Shown here: positions 1-9,370 of the stretch, piece after piece
Position numbering within the stretch: position 1 is the stretch's first letter
Layout: every line of letters begins with the position of its first letter
NCBI RefSeq assembly: GCF_000633355.1
Contig: NZ_AYMQ01000006.1
Span: 62,001-126,000, forward strand
Source of the DNA: Serratia sp. H1w
GTDB taxonomy: Bacteria; Pseudomonadota; Gammaproteobacteria; Enterobacterales; Enterobacteriaceae
Reading direction: 5' to 3'
DNA: 64,000 nucleotides
Translations under genes and position numbers: made by a program
The notes under the pieces: generated by a model
What the model saw: only the letters and a program-made list of their open reading frames with translations
Databases searched by the model: none
Told to the model about the DNA's origin: nothing

Positions 1-35
1 GCCTGTTTCTCTTTAATTACCAGCAGGGAGGAAAG

Positions 36-59
36 AGCGGGCCGTAGAACCGGCCCGCT
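36..59 (-). terminator. Hairpin after uvrA, probable terminator
   Basis: An 8-bp perfect stem (AGCGGGCC / GGCCCGCT) with an 8-nt loop lies just past the uvrA stop codon. On the minus strand it is followed by CTTTCC, so the U-tract is weak. Confidence 0.65.
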
Positions 60-70
60 GAGTTGGGGAA

Positions 71-2899
71 TTATCTTGCCAGCATTGGCTTCAGGAACCG
101 CGCGGTATGGGACTCTTTGCAGTTCGCCACGGTCTCTGGCGTGCCAGACACCAGGATCTCACCGCCGCCGCTGCCGCCTTCCGGCCCCAGATCGACGATC
201 CAGTCCGCCGTCTTGATGACATCCAGGTTGTGTTCAATCACCACGATGGTGTTGCCCTGATCGCGTAACTGATGCAGCACAGCCAGCAACTGTTGGATAT
301 CGGCGAAGTGCAGGCCGGTGGTTGGCTCATCAAGGATATACAGCGTTTGGCCGGTACCGCGTTTCGACAGCTCACGCGCCAGTTTCACACGTTGTGCTTC
401 ACCGCCGGAAAGGGTGGTTGCAGACTGCCCCAGACGGATATAGGAAAGCCCTACTTCCATCAGCGTTTGCAGTTTGCGCGCCAAGGCGGGTACGGCATCG
501 AAGAAATCACGGGCTTCTTCAATCGTCATTTCCAGCACTTCGTGAATGCTTTTGCCCTTGTACTTCACTTCCAGCGTTTCGCGGTTATAGCGTTTGCCTC
601 TGCACTGATCGCAAGGTACGTAGATATCCGGCAGGAAGTGCATCTCTACCTTGATCACGCCGTCGCCTTGGCAGGCCTCGCAGCGGCCGCCCTTCACGTT
701 AAAGCTGAAGCGGCCCGGCGTATAGCCGCGGGTACGGGATTCAGGCACACCGGCAAACAGTTCACGCACCGGGGTGAAAATCCCGGTATAGGTGGCCGGG
801 TTTGAACGTGGTGTACGGCCAATCGGGCTTTGATCGATATCGATCACCTTGTCAAAATGCTCCATGCCGGTCACTTCGCGGTAAGGGGCCGGTTCGGCAA
901 TGGTCGCACCGTTAAGCTGGCGTTGGGCAATCGGGAACAGCGTATCGTTGATCAGCGTTGACTTGCCGGAGCCGGAAACCCCGGTCACGCAGGTAAACAG
1001 CCCAACGGGCAGCGTAAGCGTCACGTCTTTCAGGTTGTTGCCACGCGCGCCGCTGAGTTTCAGTACCTTGGTCGGATCCGCTGGCACGCGTTCGGCCGGA
1101 AGAGAGATAGAACGCTTGCCGCTAAGGAACTGGCCGGTCAGAGAATCAGGCTGTGCCATGATGTCTTCAACGGTTCCTTCCGCTACTACCTGGCCGCCGT
1201 GGACACCAGCGCCTGGGCCGATATCGATCACATGGTCAGCCGCGCGGATCGCGTCTTCATCGTGTTCTACCACAATCACCGTGTTACCCAGGTTACGCAG
1301 ATGGATCAGTGTTTCCAGTAGGCGTTCGTTATCGCGCTGGTGCAGACCAATGGAAGGCTCATCCAGCACGTACATCACGCCGACCAGCCCGGCACCGATC
1401 TGGCTGGCCAGGCGGATACGCTGGGCTTCACCACCGGACAGCGTTTCCGCAGAGCGAGATAGTGAGAGATAGTTCAGCCCGACGTTAACCAGGAATTTCA
1501 GCCGATCGCCGATCTCTTTCAACACCTTCTCGGCGATCTGGGCGCGTTGACCGCTCAGCTTCATATTCTGGAAGAAGGTCATGGCATGACCGATGCTCAG
1601 CTCGGAGATTTCCGGCAGCGTCGTATCTTCCACGAATACGTTACGGGCTTCTTCACGCAGGCGGGTTCCTTTGCATGATGCGCAAGGGCGGTTGCTGATA
1701 AATTTGGCCAGCTCTTCGCGTACCGCGCTGGATTCGGTTTCTTTGTAGCGGCGCTCCATATTATGCAGCACGCCTTCAAACGGATGGCGGCGCACGGTGG
1801 TGTCACCGCGATCGTTAATGTATTTGAATTCGATCGACTCTTTGCCCGAACCGCTCAGCACTGCCTTCTGCACGTTGGCGTCCAGGCTGCTGAATGGCGC
1901 TTCCACATCAAAACCATAATGTTCCGCCAGCGAGCGCAGCATCTGGAAATAATAGAAGTTGCGGCGATCCCAACCACGGATAGCGCCACCGGCCAGGGAA
2001 AGCTCCGGATTTTGCACCACACGCTCAGGGTCGAAGAACTGCTGCACACCCAAGCCATCACAAGTTGGGCAGGCACCGGCCGGGTTGTTGAACGAGAACA
2101 GCCGAGGTTCCAGTTCGCGCATGCTGTAGCCACAGATCGGGCAGGCAAAGTTGGCGGAGAACAGCAGCTCATCGGCTTTTTCGTCATCCATATCGGCGAC
2201 GACGGCGGTACCACCGGACAGCTCAAGCGCGGTTTCAAATGACTCGGCCAGGCGCTGGGCCAGATCGTCACGCACTTTGAAACGATCGACCACCACTTCA
2301 ATGGTGTGTTTCTTTTGCAGTTCCAGCTTCGGCGGATCGGAAAGGTCACACACTTCGCCGTCGATACGCGCGCGGATATAGCCCTGGGTTGCCAGGTTTT
2401 CCAACGTCTTGGTGTGTTCACCTTTACGATCTTTCACCACCGGAGCCAGCAGCATCAGGCGCTTACCTTCCGGCTGGTTGAGCACGTTATCGACCATCTG
2501 GCTGACGGTTTGCGCCGCCAGAGGCACGTGGTGATCCGGGCAACGCGGTTCGCCAACGCGGGCAAATAGCAGACGCAGGTAATCGTGGATCTCGGTGATG
2601 GTCCCGACCGTAGAACGCGGGTTATGCGAGGTTGATTTCTGCTCGATGGAGATAGCCGGTGACAGACCTTCGATATGGTCGACGTCCGGTTTTTCCATCA
2701 GCGAAAGAAACTGGCGAGCGTAGGCAGAGAGCGACTCGACATAGCGCCGCTGTCCTTCGGCATACAGTGTATCAAAAGCCAGTGAGGACTTGCCTGAACC
2801 CGACAGACCGGTGACGACGATCAGCTTGTCGCGCGGGATAATCAGGTTGATGTTTTTCAGATTGTGGGTTCGAGCACCACGAACTTCGATATTGTCCAT
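71..2899 (-). CDS. uvrA: UvrABC excinuclease subunit A
   Basis: DNA-damage recognition ATPase of nucleotide excision repair. It forms a dimer that scans DNA with UvrB and loads it at lesions. The 942-residue length matches the family. Visible are an N-terminal Walker A (GLSGSGKSS, about residues 31-39), a second Walker A (GVSGSGKST, about 640), two LSGGEAQR-type ABC signatures, and CxxC zinc modules around residue 250 (CPIC...CPTC) and near 740 (CEAC...CDQC). The start [14 protein letters not shown] is the canonical one. It is divergent from ssb, and the 287-bp gap holds a LexA box, so SOS induction is expected as in E. coli. Intact and unremarkable. Confidence 0.98.
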   Translation of the reverse strand: MDNIEVRGARTHNLKNINLIIPRDKLIVVTGLSGSGKSSLAFDTLYAEGQRRYVESLSAYARQFLSLMEKPDVDHIEGLSPAISIEQKSTSHNPRSTVGTITEIHDYLRLLFARVGEPRCPDHHVPLAAQTVSQMVDNVLNQPEGKRLMLLAPVVKDRKGEHTKTLENLATQGYIRARIDGEVCDLSDPPKLELQKKHTIEVVVDRFKVRDDLAQRLAESFETALELSGGTAVVADMDDEKADELLFSANFACPICGYSMRELEPRLFSFNNPAGACPTCDGLGVQQFFDPERVVQNPELSLAGGAIRGWDRRNFYYFQMLRSLAEHYGFDVEAPFSSLDANVQKAVLSGSGKESIEFKYINDRGDTTVRRHPFEGVLHNMERRYKETESSAVREELAKFISNRPCASCKGTRLREEARNVFVEDTTLPEISELSIGHAMTFFQNMKLSGQRAQIAEKVLKEIGDRLKFLVNVGLNYLSLSRSAETLSGGEAQRIRLASQIGAGLVGVMYVLDEPSIGLHQRDNERLLETLIHLRNLGNTVIVVEHDEDAIRAADHVIDIGPGAGVHGGQVVAEGTVEDIMAQPDSLTGQFLSGKRSISLPAERVPADPTKVLKLSGARGNNLKDVTLTLPVGLFTCVTGVSGSGKSTLINDTLFPIAQRQLNGATIAEPAPYREVTGMEHFDKVIDIDQSPIGRTPRSNPATYTGIFTPVRELFAGVPESRTRGYTPGRFSFNVKGGRCEACQGDGVIKVEMHFLPDIYVPCDQCRGKRYNRETLEVKYKGKSIHEVLEMTIEEARDFFDAVPALARKLQTLMEVGLSYIRLGQSATTLSGGEAQRVKLARELSKRGTGQTLYILDEPTTGLHFADIQQLLAVLHQLRDQGNTIVVIEHNLDVIKTADWIVDLGPEGGSGGGEILVSGTPETVANCKESHTARFLKPMLAR

Positions 2900-3020
2900 T
2901 TACACTTCCCGTCTTGATGATACACCGCGCCTGTCTGCGTTCTTTTGTGGGCGATTATGTGATCTATTGCGCAAAAAAACGGCTCGGCCAGTACGAAACG
3001 CATAATTATGGCACAAAAAA

Positions 3021-3040
3021 ACCTGAATGAATATCCAGTA
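3021..3040. promoter_or_regulatory. LexA (SOS) box between uvrA and ssb
   Basis: The sequence holds CTG-N10-CAG (3023-3038) with an AT-rich spacer AATGAATATC. This is the LexA operator pattern, at the position known for the E. coli uvrA-ssb intergenic region. It probably controls uvrA and one ssb promoter. The rest of the gap (2900-3186) shows no gene. Confidence 0.85.
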
Positions 3041-3186
3041 TACGAATGCAACAAGGTCGATTGCCGAGACATTTTTGGAAGGCACTTCGCAGGTATAATC
3101 TAAGCAGGTGGCATGCTACAATTTGTGGTTTAGACTATCCAAAATGTGGTCTGAATCCACTTTAATGACTCATCGGGAGATCGAAC

Positions 3187-3729
3187 ATGGCCAGCAGAGG
3201 CGTAAACAAAGTAATTTTGGTCGGGAACCTGGGCCAAGACCCAGAGGTCCGTTACATGCCTAATGGCGGCGCAGTTGCCAACATTACCCTGGCGACCTCC
3301 GAAAGCTGGCGTGACAAGGCTACTGGCGAGCAGAAAGAAAAAACGGAATGGCACCGTGTGGTGTTGTTCGGCAAGCTGGCAGAAGTGGCGGGTGAATACC
3401 TGCGTAAAGGCTCCCAGGTTTACATCGAGGGTGCATTGCAGACCCGTAAATGGACCGATCAGGCTGGCGTAGAAAAATACACCACCGAAATCGTGGTCAA
3501 CGTGGGTGGCACCATGCAGATGTTGGGTGGCCGCCAGGGCGGCGGTGCTCCAGCAGGCGGCGGCGCTCCAGCGGGTGGTCAGCAGGGCGGTTGGGGTCAA
3601 CCTCAGCAGCCACAGGGCGGCAACCAGTTCAGCGGTGGCCAGCAGCAGCAGGCTCGCCCAGCGCAAAACAGCGCGCCAGCAACCAGCAATGAACCGCCAA
3701 TGGACTTTGACGACGATATTCCGTTCTGA
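3187..3729 (+). CDS. ssb: Single-stranded DNA-binding protein
   Basis: Essential tetrameric ssDNA-binding protein of replication, repair and recombination. It starts [21 protein letters not shown], the standard OB-fold N-terminus (about residues 1-112). A Gly/Gln/Pro-rich disordered linker follows (about 113-170), and it ends in the acidic tip DFDDDIPF that recruits partner proteins. The linker contains the short repeat [14 protein letters not shown]. Length 180 residues, typical for the order. Divergent from uvrA with a shared LexA box, and followed by a strong terminator. Confidence 0.98.
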   Translation: MASRGVNKVILVGNLGQDPEVRYMPNGGAVANITLATSESWRDKATGEQKEKTEWHRVVLFGKLAEVAGEYLRKGSQVYIEGALQTRKWTDQAGVEKYTTEIVVNVGGTMQMLGGRQGGGAPAGGGAPAGGQQGGWGQPQQPQGGNQFSGGQQQQARPAQNSAPATSNEPPMDFDDDIPF

Positions 3730-3751
3730 TTACCGTCTGGTTCACCATGAT

Positions 3752-3776
3752 AAAAAGCCCCGGAAGGGGCTTTTTT
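3752..3776 (+). terminator. Intrinsic terminator after ssb
   Basis: A perfect AAAAAGCCCC / GGGGCTTTTT stem with a GGAA loop. The A-run and T-run on either side make it bidirectional, serving ssb and the convergent SDR gene. Confidence 0.9.
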
Positions 3777-3789
3777 GCTTTAAAAGAGA

Positions 3790-4539
3790 TTACGCCGAGA
3801 AGCCGCCGTCAATCGTCAGGCTGGCACCGGTGATATATCCCGCCTCTGGCCCGGCCAGATAAGCCACAAAGCTGGCAATCTCTTCATCCTTGCCATAGCG
3901 GCCAATGGGCATCATGGTTTTCATCAGTTCCGCAAAGTCACCCTCCGCCGGGTTCATATCGGTATCCACCGGGCCGGGCTGGACGTTATTGACGGTAATG
4001 CCACGTGAACCCAGATCGCGAGCCATGCCTTTGGTTAAGCCGACCAGTGCCGACTTGCTCATGGCGTATATTGCTCCACCGGCAAACGGCATGCGTTCGG
4101 CGTTGGTACTGCCGATATTGATGATGCGCCCGTTGTCGTTCATATGGCGCGCGGCTTCCTGGCTGGCAACGAACACGCTGCGAACGTTAACGGCCAGCGT
4201 ACGATCCAGATCCGCCAATGACAGCTCCTCCAACTGACCCATTGCCAGCACGCCCGCATTATTGACCAGAATATCCAGCTTGCCGAAGCTGTTCACCACT
4301 TGGCGTATCGCCTGTTGCACAGCCTCGGCGTCGGCGCTGTCTGCCTGAATGGCAATGGCTTGGCCGCCAGCAGACGTAATGGCCTCAACCACCTCATTTG
4401 CCTTATCGGGAGAGGAAACGTAGGTAAAAGCGACGGTGGCACCTTCGCGTGCCAGACGTTTCACGATGGCTGCACCGATACCGCGTGAACCACCTTGGAC
4501 AAAAGCCACTCGACCTGACAGAAGCTGAGTTATCGACAT
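3790..4539 (-). CDS. SDR-family oxidoreductase (BdcA/FabG-like)
   Basis: Short-chain dehydrogenase/reductase, 249 residues, cytoplasmic, NAD(P)-dependent. The Rossmann motif GGSRGIG lies near residue 14, NNAG about residue 90, and the catalytic Ser, Tyr and Lys appear as GST...YAMSK. The C-terminal motif VQPGPVDTDMNPAEG closely resembles E. coli BdcA (YjgI), so it is BdcA-like. The substrate is not evident. The start at 4539 is chosen because GGAGATATATC precedes this ATG, giving MSITQLLSGRVAF. A longer in-frame reading upstream lacks SDR similarity. Convergent with ssb and monocistronic. Confidence 0.85.
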   Translation of the reverse strand: MSITQLLSGRVAFVQGGSRGIGAAIVKRLAREGATVAFTYVSSPDKANEVVEAITSAGGQAIAIQADSADAEAVQQAIRQVVNSFGKLDILVNNAGVLAMGQLEELSLADLDRTLAVNVRSVFVASQEAARHMNDNGRIINIGSTNAERMPFAGGAIYAMSKSALVGLTKGMARDLGSRGITVNNVQPGPVDTDMNPAEGDFAELMKTMMPIGRYGKDEEIASFVAYLAGPEAGYITGASLTIDGGFSA

Positions 4540-4700
4540 GATATATCTCCAAAAGTCGTGAAGGTTATGAGTAGAAAAAGCAGTGTCGGGAAAGAACGGG
4601 CTAGGGATTGCCAGAGCATGGCTCTGTCTGGAAAGTGCCGGTTGACTGGTCAATTATAGAGCAGTTTGGTTGTTCAGATTTTTACTCGCGGTTAAAACGC

Positions 4701-4720
4701 GAAAAGCCCCTTGCGGGGCT
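4701..4720 (-). terminator. Intrinsic terminator of the DUF1471 gene
   Basis: On the minus strand, AGCCCC-GCAA-GGGGCT is followed by TTTTCGCGTTTT. It lies about 14 nt past the stop codon. Confidence 0.85.
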
Positions 4721-4733
4721 CATAATCTGACGA

Positions 4734-4994
4734 TTAGTTGAAGATTTCTGCTGTGCCGAACAGTTTGTTCTGGCCACCGGCGGAAACGATGCGGTAAGAG
4801 TTGGCACCGGATGCGGCGGCTTTGCTAGCCAGTTCAGCTTCCAGGGCGCTCAGGTTGCTGGCACCGCTTACTGAAACTACACCGATTTTTTGTGAGTCGG
4901 CAGCGGGTTGGCTAGCGAGCTGGTCAGCAGCAATGCTGGCGAAAGAAGCGGAAGTTAACAGTACAGCGGTAGCAAAAATTTTGATGCTTTTCAT
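4734..4994 (-). CDS. DUF1471 (YdgH/BhsA/McbA-type) small secreted protein
   Basis: An 86-residue periplasmic protein of the YdgH/BhsA/McbA family, whose members are linked to stress and biofilm responses in enterobacteria. An N-terminal signal peptide (MKSIKIFATAVLLTSASFASIAA, cleavage about residue 23) precedes one DUF1471 domain. That domain carries the hallmark stretches IGVVSVSG, LSALEAELASKAAASGANSYRIVSAGG and the ending GTAEIFN. The RBS GAGGAAC is well placed. It has its own terminator. The specific role is unknown. Confidence 0.9.
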   Translation of the reverse strand: MKSIKIFATAVLLTSASFASIAADQLASQPAADSQKIGVVSVSGASNLSALEAELASKAAASGANSYRIVSAGGQNKLFGTAEIFN

Positions 4995-5107
4995 GATTCG
5001 TTCCTCAGAGGTTTTGTTAGGTGAGAGGCTGTTGTCTCTCGATGTGTTGAATGATAGGCCACCGCTGTGGATTAAAAAATCGGAGAGTTTTGAGTATCTT
5101 TATCAAA

Positions 5108-5156
5108 TAAACTGAATTAGGACGATGGTTAGCGATCGTTGAAATCACGACTTCCT
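5108..5156 (+). repeat. 49-bp imperfect direct repeat, left copy
   Basis: Aligned without gaps to 9371-9419, it agrees at about 39 of 49 positions, including a perfect TAAACTGAAT at the left end and a perfect 17-base GCGATCGTTGAAATCAC core. The right copy is the upstream region of the intact lipocalin-like gene. The left copy is followed by a relic of a similar gene. The two copies bracket the LysR-lyase-DcuC cassette. Confidence 0.75.
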
Positions 5157-5252
5157 GCGAGCTGGTTGTTTAAGGCGTGTTTTATGAGGAATATCGGCTA
5201 TGCAAAGCTGTGAGGGCAGCGCATCGCCCTTGGGCGAACAGCTGCTGGGGCT
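5157..5252 (+). pseudogene. Relic of a lipocalin-like gene 5' region
   Basis: This stretch has no open frame but resembles the start of the intact gene at 9449. GCGAGCTGG can be read ASW against GSW. Bases 5229-5250 read PLGEQLLG against PLGEQVLG in the intact protein, with mostly third-position differences (ttg ggc gaa cag against ttg ggt gag caa). About 40 nt between the two matches are missing and a stop codon interrupts. Similarity ends at about 5252. It is read as a decayed paralogue or the stub left by a rearrangement. The rest of the 4995-5345 gap shows no gene. Confidence 0.6.
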
Positions 5253-5345
5253 TGTTTCTTCTTCAATTATGCTCATTTTCCTTGTTACAATGACCAACCA
5301 GTTAGGTCAGTTCACTAACGTTAAGCCAGGTATCGGGAAGCAGGC

Positions 5346-6257
5346 ATGAAGAATAATCTATCGATAAGATCGGCCTCTTTGAGAGATTTTGAGATTATCA
5401 AGGCTATTATTGAGAAAGGTTCTGCGACCCAGGCTGCCGAGTCTCTTGGCATAAGCCAACCCGCAGTCAGCAAGGCCGTTGCCAGTATCGAAGAAAAGTT
5501 GGGCAAGACTCTATTTACCCGTGAGAAAGGTCGTCTGAACCCGACAAAGGATGCTTTGTTTTTTTATGAGGAGATCGTTAATATTTTTAGCGCCCTCGAG
5601 AGAATAGATGATAATAATTGGGCCAGCCAATCCAGCAAGACATTAAAAGTGATCACCACCCCAACTATTGCCTATTCCTATCTCGCTCCCTTGACAGCTC
5701 GCTATGCTAAAGAAAGAAGTAATGTCAAGGTTTCATTTAGTGTAGTTAACTCTGTCGATATGATGAACTTTCTCAGAGAAGGACGGGCCGATATTGCGCT
5801 GGCTAATGCGGATATCAATAACAATCTGGCAGAATTAACCGTAGAACCCATTTTTAAATCCAAGATTGTTTGCATGATGCACAAAAATCATGAGTTGGCA
5901 AAAAAGGAAAAATTGGTTCTTTCCGATTTTAATTTCAGAAATATTATCATGTACACCACAAGAAATATTTTGTTTTCCAAGATTATGAAAGCCTTCAATA
6001 GTTCTGGTGTGCAAGTCAATGTTATCGCAGAAGTGTCGGATTCGCTGGTGGCCCTGAGTTTTGTTAAGGAAAATATTGGCTTGTGTTTGGCGCCAGATTT
6101 TCCGGTCATTCATCAGGCCAATGATGACGTGATTGTCAAAGACATTGATGTGGAGATTTACGATGAAATGGCATTTTTCTACCCATCCAATAGCCTGAAT
6201 CCTTACTGCAGTGATTATGTCGAGTATGTGACACATAGTTTGGCGTCTACAAAATGA
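5346..6257 (+). CDS. LysR-family transcriptional regulator
   Basis: A 303-residue LysR-type regulator. The winged HTH (about residues 10-70) contains GSATQAAESLGISQPAVSKAVASIE, followed by a periplasmic-binding-protein-like effector domain. The coding sequence is markedly AT-rich compared with flanking genes, which suggests acquisition by transfer. It is convergent with the lyase gene and upstream of the DcuC gene. Classical LysR genes lie divergent from their target, so this layout is atypical. Its likely targets are the divergent lyase and transporter promoters at 7663-7867 (inference from proximity). The effector is unknown. Confidence 0.88.
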   Translation: MKNNLSIRSASLRDFEIIKAIIEKGSATQAAESLGISQPAVSKAVASIEEKLGKTLFTREKGRLNPTKDALFFYEEIVNIFSALERIDDNNWASQSSKTLKVITTPTIAYSYLAPLTARYAKERSNVKVSFSVVNSVDMMNFLREGRADIALANADINNNLAELTVEPIFKSKIVCMMHKNHELAKKEKLVLSDFNFRNIIMYTTRNILFSKIMKAFNSSGVQVNVIAEVSDSLVALSFVKENIGLCLAPDFPVIHQANDDVIVKDIDVEIYDEMAFFYPSNSLNPYCSDYVEYVTHSLASTK

Positions 6258-6260
6258 ATA

Positions 6261-6290
6261 AAGAGCTCATTGAGTTACGAATGAGCTCTT
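6261..6290. terminator. Bidirectional hairpin between LysR and lyase genes
   Basis: An 11-bp perfect stem AAGAGCTCATT / AATGAGCTCTT with an 8-nt loop lies between two convergent genes. The U-tracts are short. Confidence 0.7.
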
Positions 6291-6315
6291 CAGATATACC
6301 AATGCCTTATACGGC

Positions 6316-7662
6316 TTATATTTTTACATTCTGCAAGACAAAGTCAACGCAGCTCTCAGCTTCCCCGATATAACTTGCCTCATCAAGTAATTTGTCGATA
6401 TCGATAGTAGCAACAATTCCCTCCTTGGTGAGTTGAGAACGTATACATGCGGAAAATGCTGCGCCGGTTAACACTGACTCCATGGCGGCTTCGTACAATA
6501 TATGATGGGCTTCGGCACGGCCAGTGTCTTTAGCCAGAGCCATCATAATCGATTCAGAGAGGATCAGGCCCTTGGTCAGCTTGATATTTTCCAGCATTTT
6601 TTCTGGATAAACCTGCAATCCGTCGATAAGTTTAAACAGATTTTCACTGATCGAGACTGACAGAATAGCCACTTCGGGCAGGGTAACATCCATCACATTA
6701 CTTTCCGCAGCATCACCTTCGTTCATTTTGATCATCGCCATGTACGATAAGGGCACACGCATGCGTAGCAGTTGTGAAAGACCAACCAGATTTTGGGCAT
6801 TTTGCGGATTGCGCTTCTGGGCCATCGTGGAGCTGCCTACCTTTCCATGATGGAAACTTTCTTCCAGCTCGGCCAGTTCCGTTCTTTGCAGGAAAATGAT
6901 TTCCTGCGCGACTTTTTCAGTAAAACTCGCCAATTGCCCAAGAATGGCGACGTAATGTGTCTGCGAGTCGCTGGAGGTTCTTACCGGGATCGTATTGGAG
7001 GTCAGATTGAGTAAGGCGGCCATGCCTTCCTGGATCTCCCTACCTTGGCCTTCCATGGCAGAGAAAGTGCCTACGGCACCTCCCAGACTGACAGTAAAGG
7101 CCTCTGACGTGGCATTGACGAGTCTCTTTTTGATGCGCTGAAGTTCGGCAAACCACGACGCGACCTTAAAGCCAAAAGTAATGGGTAGGGCATGCTGCCC
7201 ATGAGTTCTTCCCGCTTGAGTGTAGCTCTTTGATTTCAAAGCCAGCGCGGCAAAAGAGTGCAATGTTTTTTCCAGGTATTCGGCGATCAGATTATGGCTG
7301 GCACGTAGCTGTAACGATGCCGCTGTATCAAAGATGTTTTGAGTCGTGGCTCCCCAGTGAATATAGCCTGCAGCTTGTTTGCCACAGACACGTTCAAACT
7401 CTCGCAAGACAGGCACGAATGGGTGACAGGTTTCGCGGATCCCTTGTTTAATGGCGTCAATGTCCAGCAACTCTGCGTTAGCGGATTGGGTGATTTTTTG
7501 CGCACACTCGGCAGGAATGATCCCCAATGTTGCCTGTGCTTGAGCAAGAGCCGCTTCGACATCCAGCCACGCTTGAATAGTTTTAACATCAGACCAGAGT
7601 TCAACAGCTTGTGGATTGAACCAGTGACCCGTGATACATGATTCGAACATACCCGTGTTCAT
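6316..7662 (-). CDS. Fumarase/aspartase-superfamily lyase (PurB/PcaB-like)
   Basis: A 448-residue member of the superfamily that eliminates fumarate or a related group from succinyl-type substrates (adenylosuccinate lyase, argininosuccinate lyase, 3-carboxymuconate cycloisomerase, EDDS lyase). Conserved regions are IHWGATTQNIFDTA (about 101-114), GRTHGQHALP (about 151-160) with catalytic-type His, and the mobile signature loop GSSTMAQKRNP (276-286). Position 281 is Ala where most relatives have Pro (GSSxMPxKxNP). It is not the housekeeping purB by context. It is divergent from a DcuC-type dicarboxylate carrier, which suggests catabolism of an imported succinate or aspartate adduct with release of fumarate (inference). 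The substrate is unknown. AT-rich. Confidence 0.85.
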   Translation of the reverse strand: MNTGMFESCITGHWFNPQAVELWSDVKTIQAWLDVEAALAQAQATLGIIPAECAQKITQSANAELLDIDAIKQGIRETCHPFVPVLREFERVCGKQAAGYIHWGATTQNIFDTAASLQLRASHNLIAEYLEKTLHSFAALALKSKSYTQAGRTHGQHALPITFGFKVASWFAELQRIKKRLVNATSEAFTVSLGGAVGTFSAMEGQGREIQEGMAALLNLTSNTIPVRTSSDSQTHYVAILGQLASFTEKVAQEIIFLQRTELAELEESFHHGKVGSSTMAQKRNPQNAQNLVGLSQLLRMRVPLSYMAMIKMNEGDAAESNVMDVTLPEVAILSVSISENLFKLIDGLQVYPEKMLENIKLTKGLILSESIMMALAKDTGRAEAHHILYEAAMESVLTGAAFSACIRSQLTKEGIVATIDIDKLLDEASYIGEAESCVDFVLQNVKI

Positions 7663-7784
7663 GATAGACCTATCATTACATTTTGGTTATGTAAACATTC
7701 CTTTTTTAAATTATTGGTATGAAAAACCAGCGCAGTCAACCGGGATTTACCGTTTTATGGCGATTTGTTGCTTTTGAGATCGTT

Positions 7785-7810
7785 ATCACATGTTTTATTG
7801 GTTATGTGAT
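7785..7810. promoter_or_regulatory. Inverted repeat in the lyase/DcuC divergent promoter region
   Basis: ATCACAT-N12-ATGTGAT is a perfect 7-bp dyad 58 nt before the transporter start, in the AT-rich 205-bp gap between divergent genes. It is a candidate operator for the nearby LysR protein. It is not a CRP site, because the half-site order is reversed. Confidence 0.45.
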
Positions 7811-7867
7811 CATATCATAAAGGTAATGGTATTTGTCGGGTGCTTCTTCATGCAAAGGTGAGTCATC

Positions 7868-9340
7868 ATGCAAAGGGTAATGTTGAATAAAGCTAAAATG
7901 ATGTTATTTATTATCATGGGGTTAGTGGCACTGGGCGCGTTGCAGTTCCTGTTTGGTGACAAAACCTTTATTCTTGCTATCACCTTTTTGGTGATTGTGT
8001 TGGTTTGCGCTGGTATCGCCAAGAAATATTATGCTCAAGCCGTTATTTTAACCGGGGGTATTACGCTTTTAATCGCCACGGTGATTTACTTTCCTGATGT
8101 CAGTATTACCAAGGCAGCCTCCGGTTCCAGGTTCATTGATATTTTCGTTGAAATCAAAGTGCTTTTTTCCGATAGCATTTCCAAACTTGGCTTGATTATT
8201 ATGGTTATCGCCGGGTTTTCAAGATATATGAACGATATCGGCGCCTCTGCAAAACTGGTCGGTGTTTGTATTAAACCCCTGCGGAGAATCAATGCCAAGT
8301 ACGTGCTTTTAGGCAGTTGTTATATCCTGATGCAGATCTTGGCCTTGTTTATTTCAAGCCCTTCAGGGCTGGCTCTGTTGATGCTCACGACGCTATACCC
8401 GGTTTTACGTTCTATTGGATGTTCAAAAGCGGCGGTAGCCTCAGTGATTGCCTCCGGGATATGTATTGACTACGGGCCATCCGCCACCGGGAGTGTACTG
8501 ATTTCCGAGCTGACCGGCTATGACCTATTTTCATTTTTTGTCGAAAAACAGGTTCCTATTGTTGCCATCCTCTTCGTGGTTATCGGGATATCTCATATGG
8601 TAATGCAAGCATACTGGGATAGAAAAGAATCTGAAAATGAAGATGATAGTGAAAATCAGGCGAGGGATGCCGACCTTTTCAAACAGGTTCCGACGTACTA
8701 TGCCCTGCTACCCGTGGTGCCAATGATCGTTCTCTTCGTTTTTTCCAGTCTGGTAGAGGAGTATCTGCCTTCTTATTTGCAAATTAAAATCGATGTGGTT
8801 TCGGCGATTATTTTTTCGTTCTTTATTGCTTTCCTTATTGATTCAATCAGAACCTTTGACCTCAAAAAATCAACGGATAAGGTGCTTGGGCTCTTCGATC
8901 AGATGGGGCAGTCTTTCATTACAGTGGTTTCTATTCTACTTTGTGCTCAGGTTTTAGTGGCGGGCATTATAAAGATTGGCTTTATTGATACGTTGTTCGG
9001 ATTTATTCCCAATGAGGGTCACTATGCCACTGTCATTGTCGTGCTGTTTAGTTTACTGATTTTCAGCGGTTCAGTGATCATGGGGACCGGCACGGTGTTT
9101 AATGCCTTTGCGCCTCTTAGCGCGGAAGTGGCGAAAGGGGCGGGTATTTCGGTGTTTAAAATGTTGGTGCCATTGCACTTTTCAGCCAGTCTAGGACGAA
9201 GTTTTTCACCCATTTCAGGCGTGATCATCGCCGTATCTGGTTTCGTCGGCGTGACACCGTTCCAGATAATCAAAAGAAACTGTGTGCAATTAGCTATTGC
9301 CTATGTCCTGATGATGGTGCTTTCGCTGTCCTATTTATGA
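7868..9340 (+). CDS. DcuC-family C4-dicarboxylate transporter
   Basis: A 490-residue inner-membrane carrier with about 12 hydrophobic segments, related to DcuC and other anaerobic C4-dicarboxylate carriers. A charged loop with ESENEDDSENQARDADLF sits near residues 255-275, between the two halves. Conserved stretches include SSPSGLALLMLTTLYPVLRS, DYGPSATGS and the C-terminal SASLGRSFSPISGVIIAVSG. The RBS AGGTGAG precedes the ATG. It is divergent from the lyase, implying that the pair imports and cleaves the same compound or exports the fumarate or succinate product. The substrate is not deducible. AT-rich like its two neighbours. Confidence 0.87.
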   Translation: MQRVMLNKAKMMLFIIMGLVALGALQFLFGDKTFILAITFLVIVLVCAGIAKKYYAQAVILTGGITLLIATVIYFPDVSITKAASGSRFIDIFVEIKVLFSDSISKLGLIIMVIAGFSRYMNDIGASAKLVGVCIKPLRRINAKYVLLGSCYILMQILALFISSPSGLALLMLTTLYPVLRSIGCSKAAVASVIASGICIDYGPSATGSVLISELTGYDLFSFFVEKQVPIVAILFVVIGISHMVMQAYWDRKESENEDDSENQARDADLFKQVPTYYALLPVVPMIVLFVFSSLVEEYLPSYLQIKIDVVSAIIFSFFIAFLIDSIRTFDLKKSTDKVLGLFDQMGQSFITVVSILLCAQVLVAGIIKIGFIDTLFGFIPNEGHYATVIVVLFSLLIFSGSVIMGTGTVFNAFAPLSAEVAKGAGISVFKMLVPLHFSASLGRSFSPISGVIIAVSGFVGVTPFQIIKRNCVQLAIAYVLMMVLSLSYL

Positions 9341-9370
9341 GGGAATATGAGGATCCACATATCAGCTGAT

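Noticed and set aside
900-2569. Long reading frames antisense to uvrA, and similar shadows opposite panF, aroQ, the binding protein and yhdP
   Set aside because: They lie inside confidently identified genes, have no RBS or family similarity, and are typical of GC-rich coding sequence read in other frames.
6316-7662. Housekeeping adenylosuccinate lyase purB
   Set aside because: The context is a regulator and dicarboxylate carrier rather than mnmA/hflD, and the signature loop differs from PurB. It was kept as an unassigned superfamily member.
7785-7810. Possible CRP site between the lyase and DcuC genes
   Set aside because: CRP sites read TGTGA-N6-TCACA. Here the halves are in the opposite order (TCACA...TGTGA) and 12 nt apart.
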